Position numbers and translations under genes: made by a program. 6,820 bases of DNA from Betaproteobacteria bacterium (GTDB lineage Bacteria > Pseudomonadota > Gammaproteobacteria > Burkholderiales > SG8-39): assembly GCA_012274205.1 (NCBI GenBank), contig JAAOZY010000304.1:1-6820 (forward strand), in the 5' to 3' direction. This document shows positions 1-6,435 of the stretch, piece by piece; positions within the stretch are counted from its first letter, which is position 1; every line of letters begins with the position of its first letter. The notes below the pieces were generated by a model. The model did no database searches. It saw only the letters and a program-made list of their open reading frames with translations, and was not told the origin of the DNA.

Positions 1-70
1 GTATATAGCTGTGGCTGCTTCCTTCCGGACCTGACCAGGTTCACTACGCTGCGATGCGGGGCGGCCCGCC
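1..70 (-). ncRNA. ffs: Signal recognition particle RNA, small bacterial (4.5S) type, 3' part cut off by window edge
   Basis: This RNA binds Ffh to form the signal recognition particle, which brings ribosomes making membrane proteins to FtsY at the inner membrane. Read on the minus strand, the segment contains the near-invariant apical domain CAGGTCCGGAAGGAAGCAGC, with the GGAA tetraloop at 26-23 and the purine-rich asymmetric internal loop that contacts the Ffh M domain. The 5' strand of the long hairpin begins around GGCGGGCCGCCCCGC near position 70. That places the tetraloop about 45 bases from the 5' end, as expected for a bacterial SRP RNA of roughly 97-100 bases. The 3' strand continues beyond position 1, so the gene is partial here. 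The 5' end is inferred from the -10-like CATAAT at 82-77 and from family length, and could be off by several bases. The identification is very secure. Confidence 0.95.
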
Positions 71-76
71 GGCGCC

Positions 77-105
77 ATTATGAACGAGGCCGGGGCAGTC
101 CGGAA
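77..105 (-). promoter_or_regulatory. Probable promoter of the SRP RNA gene
   Basis: On the minus strand a good -10 element, CATAAT (82-77), lies seven bases before the proposed RNA 5' end at 70. Seventeen bases upstream of it the hexamer is TTCCGG (105-100), a poor -35. Just behind that is the AT-rich stretch ACAAAATTTGT (116-106), which could act as an UP-like element in an otherwise very GC-rich region, as is common for strong stable-RNA promoters. The -10 is the convincing part; the -35 assignment is weak. Confidence 0.45.
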
Positions 106-147
106 CAAATTTTGTCGGGCAGGCGGCGGCCGCCCCGTGATTTGCCT

Positions 148-1149
148 TCAGCCTTGGGCGGCGGGCGTGCGCGGACGCTCGAACAGTCGGCGCAGCTGAT
201 CCAAGGAGAGGTTGCCCCCGCTCAGCACCAGCGCCACATTCTTGCCGGCCAGCTTTCGACTGAGCATGATCGCGGCGGCGAGCGAGGCCGCCCCCGCTCC
301 TTCGGCCAGATTGTGCGTGTGCTCGAGCAGCAGCAGGATCGCAGCTTCGATCGCGGCGTCCTCGACCAGAACGAAATCGTCCAGGTACTTGCGCATGATG
401 CGCTGCGTGTTCTCGAACGGGACGCGCGTGGCCAGCCCCTCGGCGATGGTCTTCATATCGGCGCTGACCGCCTTGCCGGCAGCCCAGCTCATCTGAATCG
501 CCGGCGCCTGCGCCGACTGCACGCCGATCACCTGTATGCGCGGGTTGATGCTCTTGGCGACAATGGCCGTCGCGCAGGCACCGCTGCCACCGCCGACCGG
601 AACGATGATGACATCGACCTGCGGCAGATCCTCGATGATTTCCAGCGCGTAGGTCCCCACGCCGTGAATCAGCTGCTCCTCCGTCGGACCGACATAGCGC
701 CCACCGCGGTCCGCGGCGAGCTGCGTGACCCATACGCGCGCCCGATCGAAGTCCTCGCCGTGAAAAACGACCTCGGCACCGAGGCCGCGCATCGCTGCCA
801 CCTTGCCCGGATTGGCCCCCTGCGGCACGGCGCTGGTCGCATGCACGCCGTGGGCGCGCGCCGCATAGGCGATACTCTGACCGTGGTTGCCGGTCGAGGC
901 GGTATACAGCCCGGAGCCGCGCTCTGCTGCACTCAGCTGCGCCACCAGGTTCAGCCCGCCCCTGACCTTGAACGCGCCCACCGGCAGGTGGTTCTCATGC
1001 TTGACCCACACCTTTGCGCCGATGAGCGTGCTCAGTCCGGAATATTGGTACAGCGGCGTGGGCTTGAGATAGCGGTACACCCGCGGCCGCGCGGCGATGA
1101 CGTCGCGCAGCGAGGACATGCTGCCGCGTTCCGGCTCGGCCTCAGCCAT
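148..1149 (-). CDS. PLP-dependent threonine/serine dehydratase-like protein (fold type II, no ACT domain)
   Basis: The 333-residue protein belongs to the tryptophan-synthase-beta (fold type II) PLP family and most resembles threonine/serine ammonia-lyases, which turn a hydroxy-amino acid into a 2-keto acid plus ammonia in the cytoplasm. Visible motifs are the Schiff-base lysine Lys61 in GAFKVRGG, the substrate-binding loop STGNHG (85-90), the glycine-rich phosphate-binding loop VGGGSG (185-190), AEGAGAA (282-288), and the serine that contacts the pyridine nitrogen in LSGGN (309-313). It ends right after the catalytic domain. It therefore lacks the C-terminal ACT-like domain of biosynthetic IlvA (about 510 residues) and has the size of catabolic TdcB or of the hydroxyectoine dehydratase EutB. 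The substrate cannot be fixed: threonine, serine, hydroxyaspartate or another hydroxy-amino acid all fit. The start at 1149 has a GAGGG about nine bases upstream; Met11 (1119) is an alternative. The gene follows the hydrolase by 15 bases, so the two are very likely co-transcribed. I find no clear poly-U terminator after it. Confidence 0.9.
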   Translation of the reverse strand: MAEAEPERGSMSSLRDVIAARPRVYRYLKPTPLYQYSGLSTLIGAKVWVKHENHLPVGAFKVRGGLNLVAQLSAAERGSGLYTASTGNHGQSIAYAARAHGVHATSAVPQGANPGKVAAMRGLGAEVVFHGEDFDRARVWVTQLAADRGGRYVGPTEEQLIHGVGTYALEIIEDLPQVDVIIVPVGGGSGACATAIVAKSINPRIQVIGVQSAQAPAIQMSWAAGKAVSADMKTIAEGLATRVPFENTQRIMRKYLDDFVLVEDAAIEAAILLLLEHTHNLAEGAGAASLAAAIMLSRKLAGKNVALVLSGGNLSLDQLRRLFERPRTPAAQG

Positions 1150-1164
1150 GCTGCGCGCCCTCGC

Positions 1165-2037
1165 TCAAAGTATGCGGCCGGGCGCCGCGCGCGGATCGCG
1201 CATGCGGTACCGGCCCGACTCGACCTGGTGGAAGAAATTCTCGCACAACTGATTGAACAGCTCCGGTTCTTCGAGATTGCAGGCGTGCCCGGTCTGCGGC
1301 ATCAACGCCAGCCCTGCGGCGGGCATATGGCGCTTGAGCATGAGCGAGGCGTCCAGACAGGGTTCGTCCTCGTCCCCGCTGATGATCAGCGTCGGCACGC
1401 GGCACTGCGCCATCTGCCGCGCGAAGTCCCCGAGCGAGGGGCGCAGCGCCTGATAGCCCTTGAGCGTCAGCGCCGAGCCCCTGGCCGAATGCCGCTTGAC
1501 CAGCTCGACAAACTCGGCAAAGCCGCGCGGATTCTTGTTCTGCAACTGCACCCGCGTCGGCGATTCTACCCGCTGCGCGGCGCTCTTTTCCCAGCCCTCG
1601 GCCAGCAGCGCGTCCGCCGCCGCTTCCGACTCGCGCTTGAAGTCGGCGCGCGTCTCCGGCATGGACCCCGAGCCGATGCCGGCAAGCGTCAGCGACAGCG
1701 CGCGCTCGGGCCACTGCATGCCAAAATAGAAGGTGGCGAAAGCGCCCATCGACAGCCCGACGATGTGGGCCCGCTCGATGTTCAGCCCCTCAAGCATGGC
1801 GAGAATGCCGGCGCGCTGGTGCTCGAAGCTGTAATCTTCAAGCTTCTCAGGCACATCCGATGGCGGATAACCGCGCGCATTGAACGCGATGCAGCGATAG
1901 CGCCGCGAGAAATGGCGCAGCTGCGCTTCCCAGCTGCGGTATTCGCCCATGAACTCGTGCACGAACAGGATGGGCGTACCCGCACCGACCTCCTCGTAAT
2001 AGAGCTTGACGCCGTCTCCGGCCGCGATATGTGGCAT
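1165..2037 (-). CDS. Alpha/beta-fold hydrolase
   Basis: This is a single-domain, probably cytoplasmic alpha/beta hydrolase of 290 residues with no signal peptide or membrane segment. Counting from the start at 2037, the nucleophile elbow is GLSMGA with Ser96, and the general base is His251 in QTGHAC. The acid is probably Asp222, or Asp224, in SGDEDE after the beta-strand VPTLIIS. The N-terminal oxyanion-loop motif is HEF (27-29) rather than the usual HG. The family covers esterases, lactonases, C-C bond hydrolases and similar enzymes, and the sequence alone does not choose among them. The start at 2037 is preferred over an in-frame ATG at 2058. AAAGGAGG lies four bases before 2037, and the residues from here on match a normal family N-terminus, while the 2058 ATG has no ribosome binding site. 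The gene leads a two-gene unit with the PLP dehydratase downstream, which suggests a shared catabolic route in which it cleaves an ester, lactone or similar bond. Confidence 0.9.
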   Translation of the reverse strand: MPHIAAGDGVKLYYEEVGAGTPILFVHEFMGEYRSWEAQLRHFSRRYRCIAFNARGYPPSDVPEKLEDYSFEHQRAGILAMLEGLNIERAHIVGLSMGAFATFYFGMQWPERALSLTLAGIGSGSMPETRADFKRESEAAADALLAEGWEKSAAQRVESPTRVQLQNKNPRGFAEFVELVKRHSARGSALTLKGYQALRPSLGDFARQMAQCRVPTLIISGDEDEPCLDASLMLKRHMPAAGLALMPQTGHACNLEEPELFNQLCENFFHQVESGRYRMRDPRAAPGRIL

Positions 2038-2041
2038 GTAG

Positions 2042-2053
2042 CCTCCTTTGGAG
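2042..2053 (-). promoter_or_regulatory. Strong Shine-Dalgarno site with adjacent complementary CTCC
   Basis: AAAGGAGG (2049-2042) precedes the ATG at 2037 by four bases and decides the hydrolase start. Immediately 5' of it on the transcript is CTCC (2053-2050), which can pair with GGAG (2046-2043) across an AAA loop and could partly hide the ribosome binding site. The pairing is visible in the sequence; a regulatory role is inference. Confidence 0.7.
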
Positions 2054-2064
2054 CTCATTTCGAA

Positions 2065-2086
2065 ACGAGGGGATAGCTCCCCTCGT
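2065..2086 (-). other. Perfect 8-bp hairpin in the hydrolase leader
   Basis: ACGAGGGG (2065-2072 on the plus strand) and its exact complement CCCCTCGT (2079-2086) flank a six-base loop, giving a GC-rich stem about 30 bases before the hydrolase start. An 8-base direct repeat, GCTCCCCT at 2076-2083 and 2087-2094, means alternative pairings are possible, including with GGGG at 2100-2103. No U-run follows on the minus strand, so a simple intrinsic terminator is not indicated. Confidence 0.6.
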
Positions 2087-2101
2087 GCTCCCCTAAATCG
2101 G

Positions 2102-2128
2102 GGCCATTTCGGTAATTCTGAAATGGCC
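2102..2128. terminator. Perfect 9-bp inverted repeat, possible terminator or leader hairpin
   Basis: GGCCATTTC (2102-2110) and GAAATGGCC (2120-2128) are exact inverted copies around a nine-base loop, 30 bases after the glutaredoxin-like stop codon. On the minus strand the stem is followed by CCCCGATTTAGG, which is not a U-tract. On the plus strand it is followed by TCTTAGTTTGTC, which is moderately T-rich. It may end transcription of the glutaredoxin-like gene, but it may equally be part of a structured leader for the hydrolase. The structure is certain and its function is not. Confidence 0.4.
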
Positions 2129-2157
2129 TCTTAGTTTGTCGCCGGCGCAGCTGCCGC

Positions 2158-2532
2158 TCAGACTTTTCCACCCAGCAGTCGCGCGAGCTCTCCGCTATGG
2201 CTCAGCTTCTCCAGGTCGTTGGCGCCGCCGACCAGCACGCCTTTGACGAAAATCATCGGAAACGTCGGCCAGCCGGTCCACATCTTCAGCGCATTGCGGC
2301 GCCGCCAGCCGGAAAGGTAGGTCCCGTACTCCAGGTACTTGAACTGCAGCCCCTGGCCTTCGAGCACCTTGCGCGCCTTCTTCGGAAACGGATTCTGTCC
2401 CATGCCGACAACGACAATATCGTTGGCGGACACGGCCGCCTGCACCTCGCGCACGATGTCTGCATGATTGCCGGCTACGATCTCGCGTATTGCGGGGTGA
2501 GTGTGCGCTTCATCGAGTATGCTGCGACCCAT
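2158..2532 (-). CDS. Glutaredoxin-fold protein lacking all cysteines
   Basis: The 124-residue protein matches the monothiol glutaredoxin (Grx4/GrxD) pattern across its length. It has a short helical N-terminus (about 1-35), then strand DIVVVGMG, the active-site loop, YLEYGTYLSG, the cis-proline motif WPTFP (88-92), and VGGANDL (101-107), equivalent to the glutathione-binding GG-C/S-DD region. The position of the redox motif CGFS/CPYC reads NPFP (47-50), and the protein contains no cysteine anywhere. It therefore cannot perform thiol-disulfide exchange or ligate an Fe-S cluster by its own thiol, although the glutathione-binding surface looks preserved. The reading frame is intact, with a good ribosome binding site (AAAGGAG, seven bases before ATG), so it does not look like a decaying pseudogene. 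Role unknown: a binding or scaffold function is possible. It stands apart from its neighbours, with 222 bases upstream and 120 bases downstream to the hydrolase start. The homology call is confident; the function is not. Confidence 0.85.
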   Translation of the reverse strand: MGRSILDEAHTHPAIREIVAGNHADIVREVQAAVSANDIVVVGMGQNPFPKKARKVLEGQGLQFKYLEYGTYLSGWRRRNALKMWTGWPTFPMIFVKGVLVGGANDLEKLSHSGELARLLGGKV

Positions 2533-2552
2533 GCTGAGTCTCCTTTGTGCAA

Positions 2553-2570
2553 TCCTGCAAAGCCGCAGGA
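2553..2570 (-). other. Small hairpin in the leader of the glutaredoxin-like gene
   Basis: TCCTGC (2553-2558 on the plus strand) and GCAGGA (2565-2570) form a 6-bp stem with a six-base loop that ends six bases before the AAAGGAG ribosome binding site of the glutaredoxin-like gene. It could influence translation or transcript stability, but a stem this short can occur by chance. Confidence 0.3.
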
Positions 2571-2583
2571 ATCCGCGGCGCGC

Positions 2584-2593
2584 GATATATTAA
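2584..2593 (-). promoter_or_regulatory. Possible -10 region for the glutaredoxin-like gene
   Basis: On the minus strand TTAATATATC is the only clearly AT-rich block in the GC-rich spacer and offers -10-like hexamers TAATAT and TATATC, about 52 bases upstream of the start codon. I cannot find a recognisable -35 at 16-18 bases, so the promoter remains tentative. The block would also read as -10-like (TATATT) on the plus strand. Confidence 0.25.
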
Positions 2594-2653
2594 CCCAGCC
2601 GGCACGAGCCTCGGCGACGGCAAGCTGTATTTCACGCCGCTGTTCGACGCTGC

Positions 2654-2676
2654 GGCCGGGCACGCCCTTCCCGGCC
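2654..2676 (-). terminator. GC-rich hairpin downstream of the DUF748 gene
   Basis: GGCCGGG (2654-2660 on the plus strand) and CCCGGCC (2670-2676) form a 7-bp perfect GC stem with a nine-base loop, with further GC complementarity outside (GC at 2652-2653 and GCCGC at 2679-2683). It starts about 78 bases beyond the DUF748 stop codon. There is no U-run on the minus strand, so it is at best a weak or factor-dependent transcription end. The rest of the 222-base spacer 2533-2754 holds no gene I can support. Confidence 0.3.
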
Positions 2677-2754
2677 AGGCCGCAGTGTTCACGGAAGTGC
2701 GCCGCCTGAGCTACGGCGTGGCGGCGAGGACGCGGGCCTGCCGCCTCCCTCTGC

Positions 2755-5700
2755 TCAGCGCACCGCCAGCCGCAGCTGTACCTGGACCTGCTTGGCGCCG
2801 GCGTCGGCGCCCGGTGTATCGGTAGTCGTTGCCAGGCGCGCCGGATCGGCGCCTGCAGAGCGCAGCGCCGCATCGATCGCGAGCGCGCGCTGCCGGCCAA
2901 GCTCGGTCAAGGCATTCGGCGGCACCGACTGGGCCTCGCGCAGGCGCCGCAGCAGGTTGCGATAAAACTCGCGCGCGTCGGCAATTTGCGGCGCGCCACT
3001 GGCAAAATTGCGCACCCGCTCGGCCACCGGCGGCTCGGGCAGTTTGGCCGCACGCGCCTTCGCTTCCGCCTCGGTGCGCAAGCGCTCGAATTCGGCCTTG
3101 CCGAAACGCTCGGCATACAGCGCGCGCAGAGCGGTCCTGGTCTTGCCGTCTTCCATATTGACCCGCCCTGGCGCTTCGTCATCAGCCAAAGCGAAATCTG
3201 CCCGGCGGCCGATCTCGCGCTCTAGCGCCGCGCGTTTAAGCGCCTGCGCGTCGGCCTCACTGTCGAAATGCGCCGGAATCTCGAGCTTCAGTTCCGGCCG
3301 CTTGGCCAGCGCGTCGACCATGTGCGCAAGTTTTTCCCGCTCGGGTGGCAGCAAGCTGCTGCCGCCCGGTTCGAATCCTATCGATCCCGCGGAATCGGCG
3401 GCGCCGCCGCCGAATAGCTGCGCCAGCGCCCGAAACGGCGCTGCCACGATATTACCGATCAGATTGCCGACCGCCTTCCAGATCAGCGGCGCCAGGCTGA
3501 ACTGCGGATCGTCGAGATTGCCCTTGACCGGGAGGTCCAGCGAAATCGTGCCATCCGGGTCTTTAAGCAGCGCAATGGCGAGCCGGAACGGTAGATCGAG
3601 CGCGTCCGGGCTGTCGACATGCTCGCCCAGCGTAATCTTCTCCAGCGTGATTTTATTGCTGCCCTCTATCAGACTGTCGCGCACGCGGTAATTCAGGTCC
3701 ACTGCCATGCGCCCGGACGCAATCCGGTAACCGGCAAAGCGCATCGAGTAGGGCGAGACTGTGGCGAGGTCGATGTTGCGCAATTGGACACGAAAGTTGC
3801 TGCGGTCGCGCGGGGCAAACGGATTGACCGAGCCGGACAGGCGCGCGTAGCCGAACTCGTCGACACGGCCTTCGAGGCTGAACTGGCTGCGCGCCTCGCG
3901 GTCGCTCGACAGGCCGTTCGCCGTTCCGGCCAGATCGACGATCTTCGCCACGAACCCCGGGCTCAGGCTCTCGTCCGAAAAATCGAGCCTGCCCTGTTCG
4001 ACGTGCACACGCCGCACGGCGACCGCTACCGCGCTTTGCGCCGCCTCCTTGCCAGGGCCTGCAGCCGCCCCGGCCGGTGCCGCAGGCTGCGCCGCGCCGG
4101 ATTTCCCGACAGCGTGCCCGGTGGCAAATGCGCGCGACAGATTGCTGGTGCCGTCCTTCGCGATGGCCAGTCTGCCCGCCGGGGCCACCAGGCGCAATTC
4201 GTCGATGGCGATGCGGTCCGGCGACAGGCTGGCCTCGAGCGTATCGCTTGCAAGCGATTTCCATCCGAACAAGCGGCCCCCGGTCGGATCGTCGAGCGCC
4301 AGATCGATGACGGCGGCGCTCCCGGTGTAGGCGAGCTTCGCCTGTTTGCCGCCGACGCGCAGCTTGCCCGCGAACGAAGCCGTGCCCGAAATCAGCTTGG
4401 CGCTCGCAAATCGCTGCAGCAGGGGTCGCAGCGGCGCGAGCGCCAGCTTGCTCGCCACAATCTTCGCCGTGCCTCGTTCGCGCGCCGGCAGCGCCCGCCC
4501 GTTCAGGGCGATGTGTCCTCCGCTCTTGAGATCGGCACCCGCGTCGAAGGAGAGCGTCTGCGCCGAATCGCTCGAGACGTTGCGCAGTTTGGCGCTGATG
4601 CGCTGCAGCACCATGGCGATGCCGCTGTCGCGGTCGGCCGCGCTGATGCTGCCATCCGCCAGTTCCAGCGTCCCTGCCCTGACGGACAGCGGCCTATCCT
4701 GCTTCGCCGCCCTCACTGCAGGCAGCAGATCGAGCAGCGCGGCGCGCCCGTTCTCAAGCACCGTGTCCGCGCCCATGCTGGCAATGCGCACCGCTTCGAC
4801 CGTCAGGGTTTTTCCGGCGCTGTCGTAACGTGTGCCCGTCAGCGACAGGTTCACCAGGCGCAGCGACGGCGTCCCCGGCGCAGGCGCCAACGCCGCCGCC
4901 TCGAACCGCGCCAGTGCCAAATTCGGGGCGTCGATGCGCAGGCGAACGCCCTCCCCGTCGACCGCCGCGTCCAGCGAGAAATGGCCGCCCAGCCCGTCCG
5001 CCACCACTGCGAGCGGCGTCTTCGCCGTGCGATCGGAGTAGCGCACGGACGCATTGGCGAGCTCGATCGCAGCGATGTCCGCCTGCCACCTGAGCGGCGC
5101 TTCGGCGCCGGCTGCACCGTCGCCGACGAAGCGCCGCAGCAGATCCAGTTCGCCCTTGGCGTCGCGCTCCAGCGCCAGCCTGACATCGGATGCGCGCAAG
5201 ACTTTGGCCGAAACGCGCCGCGTGCCGACGTCAAATGCGATTGCGTCCGCGCCCAGCGGCCCCAGAGCCGCGCTGGATTTCGCTTCCCCTTCCGCTGCAA
5301 GCATGGCGCCGGCCAATGTGAGCTTGTGCACCGAGCCGCGGCGCGTGCCCAGTTCGAACTCCACGCCGTCGAGGGCGATTGCGCCGCTGGTAGCCAGCGG
5401 CGGGGCGTCCTTGCCCGACATCAGCTTCGATGCGCCGATGCGCGCTGTCTTGACCGAAACATGCCGTGCCGCCGAATCGAAGTCGATGCCGCCAACGGCG
5501 ACCGGACCGATATTCGCCTGTGGCGCTGTTTTTCCGCCGCGCGCCAACGCCAGCCCGCGCAGGTCCAGTTTGGCGCCGTTGACGGCAAAGCGGGGTTCGC
5601 CCTGCACCAGCGTCAGCGTATAGGGCAGTTCGATCTCCGCGTGGCCAGCCACGATGCGCACAGCGCTGTAGTCGTCGACGTAAGGCTTGAGTTGCGCCAG

Positions 5701-6381
5701 CGCCAGATTCTGCAGCGCGAGCGTACCGCTTGCGCGCAGGGGCACAAGTGAAACGGTGCCCTTCCAGCTCAGCTTCGCCCCCTGCGGCGTCTGTCCCTGC
5801 AGCGCGTAGGATCCCGGTTCATCGTTCAGCGTTGACAGCGACCGGAGATCAATCGAAAGATGTTCAAGCCGGGTGCGGTAATCCTGGCGCCGGTCTTCCA
5901 GGTCCACGCTGCCGTTGACGACAGAAAAGCGCGCGATGGCGAAGCGCGGCGCCTGCGTCGCCACCGTGCTGTCTGCTCCGGAGGCGAGCGCAGCCAGATT
6001 CAGCCGCCCGTCGTTTTCAATTTCGACATGCACCGCAGGGTCAGTCAGGCTCACTTCGTCCAGGACCCAGGCGCGGCGCAGCAGCGAACGCCATTCGAGC
6101 CCGGCCGCAGCTTCGGCGAATCCGAGCAGCGGCCGTCCCGCTGGGGTCTCGATCGAGAGTCCGCGTGCTTGCAGCCTGAGTGTGAACGGATTGAAGCGCA
6201 CTTCGCCGATACGCGCGCGCAGATGCAGATTCTGCTCGACGTAGCGCGGCAACTCGCGCTGCACCAGCCACGGCAGCAGCAGGAACCCCGCCAGCGCGTA
6301 GGCTGCGACCAGCGCCGCCGCAAGCAGGGCCGCAAGCCACAGTTTTTGCCGCGGCACCCTGGGTGGTGCGGGCGTGCTCAT
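2755..6381 (-). CDS. DUF748 / AsmA-like envelope protein with an OmpA-like C-terminal region
   Basis: This protein of about 1208 residues has a short basic N-terminus, one hydrophobic segment (about 14-36) that should anchor it in the inner membrane, and a long body facing the periplasm. The region after the anchor (RYVEQNLHL, IGEVRFNPF, then LTDPAVHVEIENDGRLNLAAL) is typical of the DUF748 N-terminus. A long repetitive beta-rich AsmA-like stretch follows, then a low-complexity Ala/Gly/Pro linker (about 755-785). The core DUF748 block is about 790-985, with SPYSMRFAGYRIASG, LLKDPDGTISLDLPVKG, DPQFSLAPLIWK and APFRAL. Residues 1000-1058 (SIGFEPGGSSLLPPEREKL) and about 1160-1183 (LGRQRALAIDAALRSAG) resemble OmpA-type peptidoglycan-associated segments. 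The protein has no cysteine, as suits an envelope protein of this size. AsmA-like relatives (YhdP, TamB) are implicated in lipid transport or outer-membrane homeostasis, but the role of DUF748 members is not settled. The ATG at 6381 is preceded directly by an in-frame GTG (6384) that could also serve; the ribosome binding site is weak for both. It begins about 54 bases after msrA. Confidence 0.92.
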   Translation of the reverse strand: MSTPAPPRVPRQKLWLAALLAAALVAAYALAGFLLLPWLVQRELPRYVEQNLHLRARIGEVRFNPFTLRLQARGLSIETPAGRPLLGFAEAAAGLEWRSLLRRAWVLDEVSLTDPAVHVEIENDGRLNLAALASGADSTVATQAPRFAIARFSVVNGSVDLEDRRQDYRTRLEHLSIDLRSLSTLNDEPGSYALQGQTPQGAKLSWKGTVSLVPLRASGTLALQNLALAQLKPYVDDYSAVRIVAGHAEIELPYTLTLVQGEPRFAVNGAKLDLRGLALARGGKTAPQANIGPVAVGGIDFDSAARHVSVKTARIGASKLMSGKDAPPLATSGAIALDGVEFELGTRRGSVHKLTLAGAMLAAEGEAKSSAALGPLGADAIAFDVGTRRVSAKVLRASDVRLALERDAKGELDLLRRFVGDGAAGAEAPLRWQADIAAIELANASVRYSDRTAKTPLAVVADGLGGHFSLDAAVDGEGVRLRIDAPNLALARFEAAALAPAPGTPSLRLVNLSLTGTRYDSAGKTLTVEAVRIASMGADTVLENGRAALLDLLPAVRAAKQDRPLSVRAGTLELADGSISAADRDSGIAMVLQRISAKLRNVSSDSAQTLSFDAGADLKSGGHIALNGRALPARERGTAKIVASKLALAPLRPLLQRFASAKLISGTASFAGKLRVGGKQAKLAYTGSAAVIDLALDDPTGGRLFGWKSLASDTLEASLSPDRIAIDELRLVAPAGRLAIAKDGTSNLSRAFATGHAVGKSGAAQPAAPAGAAAGPGKEAAQSAVAVAVRRVHVEQGRLDFSDESLSPGFVAKIVDLAGTANGLSSDREARSQFSLEGRVDEFGYARLSGSVNPFAPRDRSNFRVQLRNIDLATVSPYSMRFAGYRIASGRMAVDLNYRVRDSLIEGSNKITLEKITLGEHVDSPDALDLPFRLAIALLKDPDGTISLDLPVKGNLDDPQFSLAPLIWKAVGNLIGNIVAAPFRALAQLFGGGAADSAGSIGFEPGGSSLLPPEREKLAHMVDALAKRPELKLEIPAHFDSEADAQALKRAALEREIGRRADFALADDEAPGRVNMEDGKTRTALRALYAERFGKAEFERLRTEAEAKARAAKLPEPPVAERVRNFASGAPQIADAREFYRNLLRRLREAQSVPPNALTELGRQRALAIDAALRSAGADPARLATTTDTPGADAGAKQVQVQLRLAVR

Positions 6382-6435
6382 CACCTGCGCCCGGGCTCGC
6401 AGTCCGGCTTGTTTGCGCCGGCGCAGACAGGGATG

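Noticed and set aside
125..134. GGCGGCCGCC palindrome after the dehydratase gene, considered as a terminator
   Set aside because: The stem is too short to form a loop without losing pairs, and no U-run follows on the minus strand.
2038..2058. Extended hydrolase start at the ATG at 2058
   Set aside because: There is no ribosome binding site ahead of it, and the strong AAAGGAGG would lie inside the coding region. The ATG at 2037 is correctly spaced from it.
112..2076. A 654-codon open frame on the plus strand, antisense to the dehydratase and hydrolase
   Set aside because: It lies opposite two genes with clear catalytic motifs. Its translation is Arg/His/Gln-rich with no recognisable domain, as expected for an antisense frame in high-GC DNA.
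3619..5751. A 710-codon open frame on the plus strand within the DUF748 gene
   Set aside because: Its composition is low-complexity and Arg/Gln/Ala-rich, no domain is recognisable, and it is fully covered by the well-supported DUF748 gene. It is a codon-bias shadow.
6414..6425. A 12-bp perfect palindrome (TGCGCCGGCGCA) between msrA and the DUF748 gene
   Set aside because: Palindromes of this GC-only type are common by chance in DNA of this composition. There is no U-run and no second copy to suggest an operator.
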